Below, in pieces: positions 60,542 to 64,000 of a stretch of 64,000 nt of DNA. The translations under genes were made by a program, and so were the position numbers. The notes under the pieces were generated by a model. The model saw only the letters and a program-made list of their open reading frames with translations. It was not told the origin of the DNA and did not search any database. Positions within the stretch are counted from its first letter, which is position 1. Every line of letters starts with the position of its first letter. Source of the stretch: Abelmoschus esculentus (lineage: Eukaryota > Streptophyta > Magnoliopsida > Malvales > Malvaceae); the NCBI GenBank assembly GCA_035048815.1, contig JAUCBN010000011.1:21654001-21718000 (forward strand), in the 5' to 3' direction.

Positions 60542-62019
60542 TCATCCTCGAAATTTACCTGAAGTAAACACGTGAGGAATTACTCCTTTAAACTTTTTCC
60601 TTGTCTCCCAAGTTGCCTCTTCACCACCTCGGTGCTTCCAAAGCACTTTAACCAAACCTATGGTTCTTCCTCGAAAAACCTTTGTATCCACATCCAAAAT
60701 CCTCACTGGTTCCTTCTCATAACTCATATCCGCCCTTAACTCAGACTCCTCAACTAGAACAACATGAAAAGGATCTGAACGATACTTACGAAGCATCGAT
60801 ACATTGAAACACATAATGCATCTTACTCAACTCCACCAGCAACCTCAACCGATAACAACCAATTGGCTCTAACACCTCATATGGCCCAACTTACTCTTAC
60901 GTCCAAACCTCATCACCTTCTTCCACGGAGAACCTTAAGAAACACTTTGTTCCCAACAGTATACTTTATCTCTCTACGCTTTAAATCGGCATAGGACTTC
61001 TGCCTATCCGAAGCTTCCTTAAGTTAGCACATATCAACTTAACCTTCCCATCTGTATCTTTAAAACTTGAGGCAAAGAAACATACTTTTGCCCAACTTCT
61101 TTCCAACACAAAGGTGTACGACACTTACGCCCATATAACGCCGCAAACGGTGCCATCTGTATACTTGTCTGAAAACTATTATTATAAGCAAACTCTACCA
61201 ACGACAATTACTTCTCTCAAGAACCTTGAAACTCAATGATGCCAAACCTCAACATATTTTCCAAAGTCTGAATAACACGCTCAGACCGTCCATCCGTCTG
61301 TGGATGATAATCTGTACTAAAGCTAAGCCTCGTACCCAAAGTAACCTACAAACTCCTCTAAAACTTAGATATAAACCGCGGACCTCTATCCGATATGATC
61401 AACTTAAGCACACTATGCGACTTTACCATCTCAGAAACACACAACTCTACCAACTTATCCATAGAACACGTATGCACGGCAAGAAAATATGCACACTTTG
61501 AAAACCTATCAACAATAACCCATATAGAATCCTTCTTGGACTCCGTCACATCCTCTTTAAACCAACCCAAAAGTACACACTTTTGAGATCTCTATACATC
61601 TTCACACGACCCGGATGCATAGCAAACAGACTAGTATGTGCTCCCGCTAAAAAGAACTTACCTCAACTCAACCTCATCCGGCACCACAATCCCACCTCTA
61701 AAACACAACACCTCATCATCATCAAAATGATACTCGGTCGGTCTACCCTCAGCAATATCCTCCACAAAAGGTACCAACGTCTCATCCTCTAACTGTTTCA
61801 CCTTATCATCTCAACCAAGATAGGTTTTACTTACAACTCCACCACTCAACCACCTTCCTATGAAATACTCAACTTAGCAAACATCACACTCAACTCAACC
61901 GCCGTCTTACGGCTCAAAGATTCAGCCATCACCTTAGTTTTCTCCGGATGGTATGCAACAGACAACCCACACTTACCCTCTTTGGACAACCAACAAATTC
62001 TTTCCCCACACCAAAGCAA
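60542..62019 (-). pseudogene. pol remnant, copy 2
   Basis: This is the same sequence as 52563-54040 shifted by 7979 bp. The interrupted frames are identical to copy 1 (60814-60542 and 61570-61358), including every stop, so the damage predates the duplication. Confidence 0.88.
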
Positions 62020-64000
62020 CAATGCACAAACCACCACACCATCTCAACCTCTATAGAAAACATAACTCAAAAGAAAACCCCATAAGGTTGATAACCAACT
62101 CTTGATAACTGCAATGGTCTCCTTACCACCACCATCGAACTAACCTTAATCGACATCCTCCCACATACCAGGTAACCAACTAAGCCTTTCACCAACCTCC
62201 ACTCCACACAACAAACTTCAGTCTAACTTTGCACAAAACTGTTAACATTGTCTTAAGCAAGCTCCACCACCACCAACAACTTCATTATGAGTCATATTAA
62301 CCATATCACAACGTCACAACATATCATCCATTTACCTATGAATGATAAAACCCAACATCCAAACAACAACCTATGTCGGTCCTAAAAACTTTCAAATCTT
62401 ATCATGTTATAGATACACCACTCACACATCTTTCCAATGGAACCTAGAAACCCAAGAAAACCGTACTCCAACAAACGATTGATCCAACAAACCTCATAAG
62501 AAAACTCCATACCATCGATAGAACTTACTACCAAACCTATGATGATTCTTCCCGAGTTCAACCCTGGGCACCCTTACTACTAATAATAACCCAAAGAAAA
62601 TTGATACTCATTCTTACCTTATCAGCAAGATAAACATTTATATATGATTCAAACATAATCCAAACCAACTTAGTCGAAAACACATGTTTTTCTCCAACTC
62701 CTACCACAACACTTACCACCAAACTCATGGAAAAAGATTACCATAAGATACCATTCCATTTCGACACTTTCCGTAACAACCATGCGGTTAACATAACACA
62801 AAAAGATTCTCAACACAAAACTAAACCTTGCCAAGAACATATCCTTCACTAGACCCTCAACAACATTTTACCACGACTTGTCCCCGATCAACTTTACCAA
62901 GGTTGAATTTCGCTCATAGATCCACCATATAACTAGGTCTCCCTATAGTTAACCGAACATCTTCCCTTGTAACTCCACAACAACCCAGGCTTATCCCACA
63001 TAACAAACTCCCATTGCAAGCACCCTTATGTAAGCCAAGTCATCCCCAGTTGCTAACATTCTACAAAACATATCATACAAGAAACTTACCAACTTTGTGT
63101 CAACCTCAACATTATACTCATCACAACGACAATATTTCCAACTTAAGGTTTAGCCACCACAACCAACTCAACACCATGGTTCAAACTTTAAAATCTACAC
63201 ATCATTAAGTGCCTTGACACTTAACCCCAAACTTTTTTTTTCCATTATCAACTCATCGATAAACCAACTCTTACATTAACTATACCACAACAAAATCCAA
63301 ACTTGTAGAACCATTCCTTCCATTAGCTCCAACATCTCTTATTTTATAACCTTGCCAAAGCGGTAATCATAACGATGAAACATCCACAAACACGAACCCA
63401 CCGAACACAAAACCTCGAGACACTTTTCGATAAAAGCTAACCCATAAGACTGAACAATCGATACAAACCATAAATTGTCCAGCGATCCATATCACACGAC
63501 TTCAGACATCATCAAAGACTAACTTTACCCGAAGTATATCCAACTTAACATCCTGTAAACACAACGTGTACACTTTCCTCCTTTATAGTACAACCGAACC
63601 TCTCAAGGTCACAACAATCTATGATTTAAACCTCCGATTTCACAACTCTCATACCAATATGTATCTCATATTTTACTTCCATCCTGACCATACCAGATTG
63701 GTCACAACCTCTGATCTAACTGCACACTAACCACACTATAAAGAATTCCATATAATTTCCACAAAATAATTTCACATCACTCAGAAAAACAACAACCCGC
63801 CTTACTCTACAAAACATGCTGCAACCTTGTTACAACCTCCAAATCTTAACTAGAAAGAATCCGCAAAACTCAGCCCTTCCTTTAGTAATAACCAACTCAA
63901 ACTAACCATAACACAGTGTATTTACCTTGGTTTCAAACATTCACAACTCTGAGACCAACCACTCATTGTTCATCCAAGACTATTCCCTAACCAAAAGGGT
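62020..64000 (-). other. Degenerate internal region, copy 2 (partial)
   Basis: This matches 54041-56021. Two differences were seen by eye, near 63831 and 63873. The copy is cut by the window edge; by analogy its PBS should lie near 64897-64912 and the next LTR should start near 64918. Confidence 0.75.

Larger units (their letters stand above)
48929..64000 (-). mobile_element. Tandemly duplicated Ty3/gypsy element: LTR-internal-LTR-internal (right end off window)
   Basis: Minus-sense LTRs lie at 48929-52539 and 56939-60518. Internal regions lie at 52540-56938 (complete) and 60519-64000 (partial). The second internal copy repeats the first at a period of 7979 bp, and I saw only two substitutions between them, both near the far end. 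The LTRs differ by many substitutions and indels. PBS and PPT are in place. The long LTRs and the C-terminal motif suggest a Tekay/Del-like chromovirus, but a full chromodomain is not evident. No intact gene. Confidence 0.9.

Overview
This is nuclear DNA of a flowering plant, almost certainly a eudicot. It is AT-rich and holds one spliced gene in a mass of nested, decayed LTR retrotransposons. Malvaceae is a possible family, judged only from the style of the LTRs (GGTATCGATACC- and GGTTTCGAAACC-rich). There are no bacterial features, rRNA genes, convincing tRNA genes or CRISPR arrays.

The only apparently intact protein-coding gene is a nine-exon SCAI-family gene on the minus strand (38000 to 33553). 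Its exons join into an open frame of 601 codons with consensus splice sites, except for one GC-AG intron. Intron 6 carries a small hAT-like MITE.

Layout, left to right. 1-6640: the 3' part of a chromodomain-bearing Ty3/gypsy element (+), interrupted by two solo LTRs, each bounded by a 5-bp target duplication. 6640-9755: a PPR-protein pseudogene (-), split by a complete 2.54-kb LTR element (7163-9706, TSD AGAAG). The interior of that element holds a broken, intron-less catalase-like sequence of about 860 bp, the most unusual object in the window. About 9860-11841: an LTR-like remnant rich in GTATCGATAC motifs. 11952-19530: a complete but dead CRM-like Ty3/gypsy element (-) with 1.1-kb LTRs, PBS, PPT, gag, protease, RT/RNase H and integrase remnants and TSD TTTGA. 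19.5-33 kb: retroelement leader and LTR remnants, including a GAGTCGCC module present twice in opposite orientation, a 1-kb TA-rich block, degenerate tandem repeats and a hAT-like MITE. 33.5-38.0 kb: the SCAI gene. 38-47 kb: AT-rich intergenic DNA with two hAT-like MITEs (8-bp TSDs). 46991-64000: a minus-sense LTR remnant hit by a Ty3/gypsy element arranged LTR-internal-LTR-internal. The two internal copies are nearly identical over the visible 3.48 kb, while the two 3.6-kb LTRs differ clearly. The right end runs off the window.

No operon-like cooperation is present. The functional content is the SCAI gene; the rest records successive insertion, gene capture, recombination to solo LTRs and tandem amplification.
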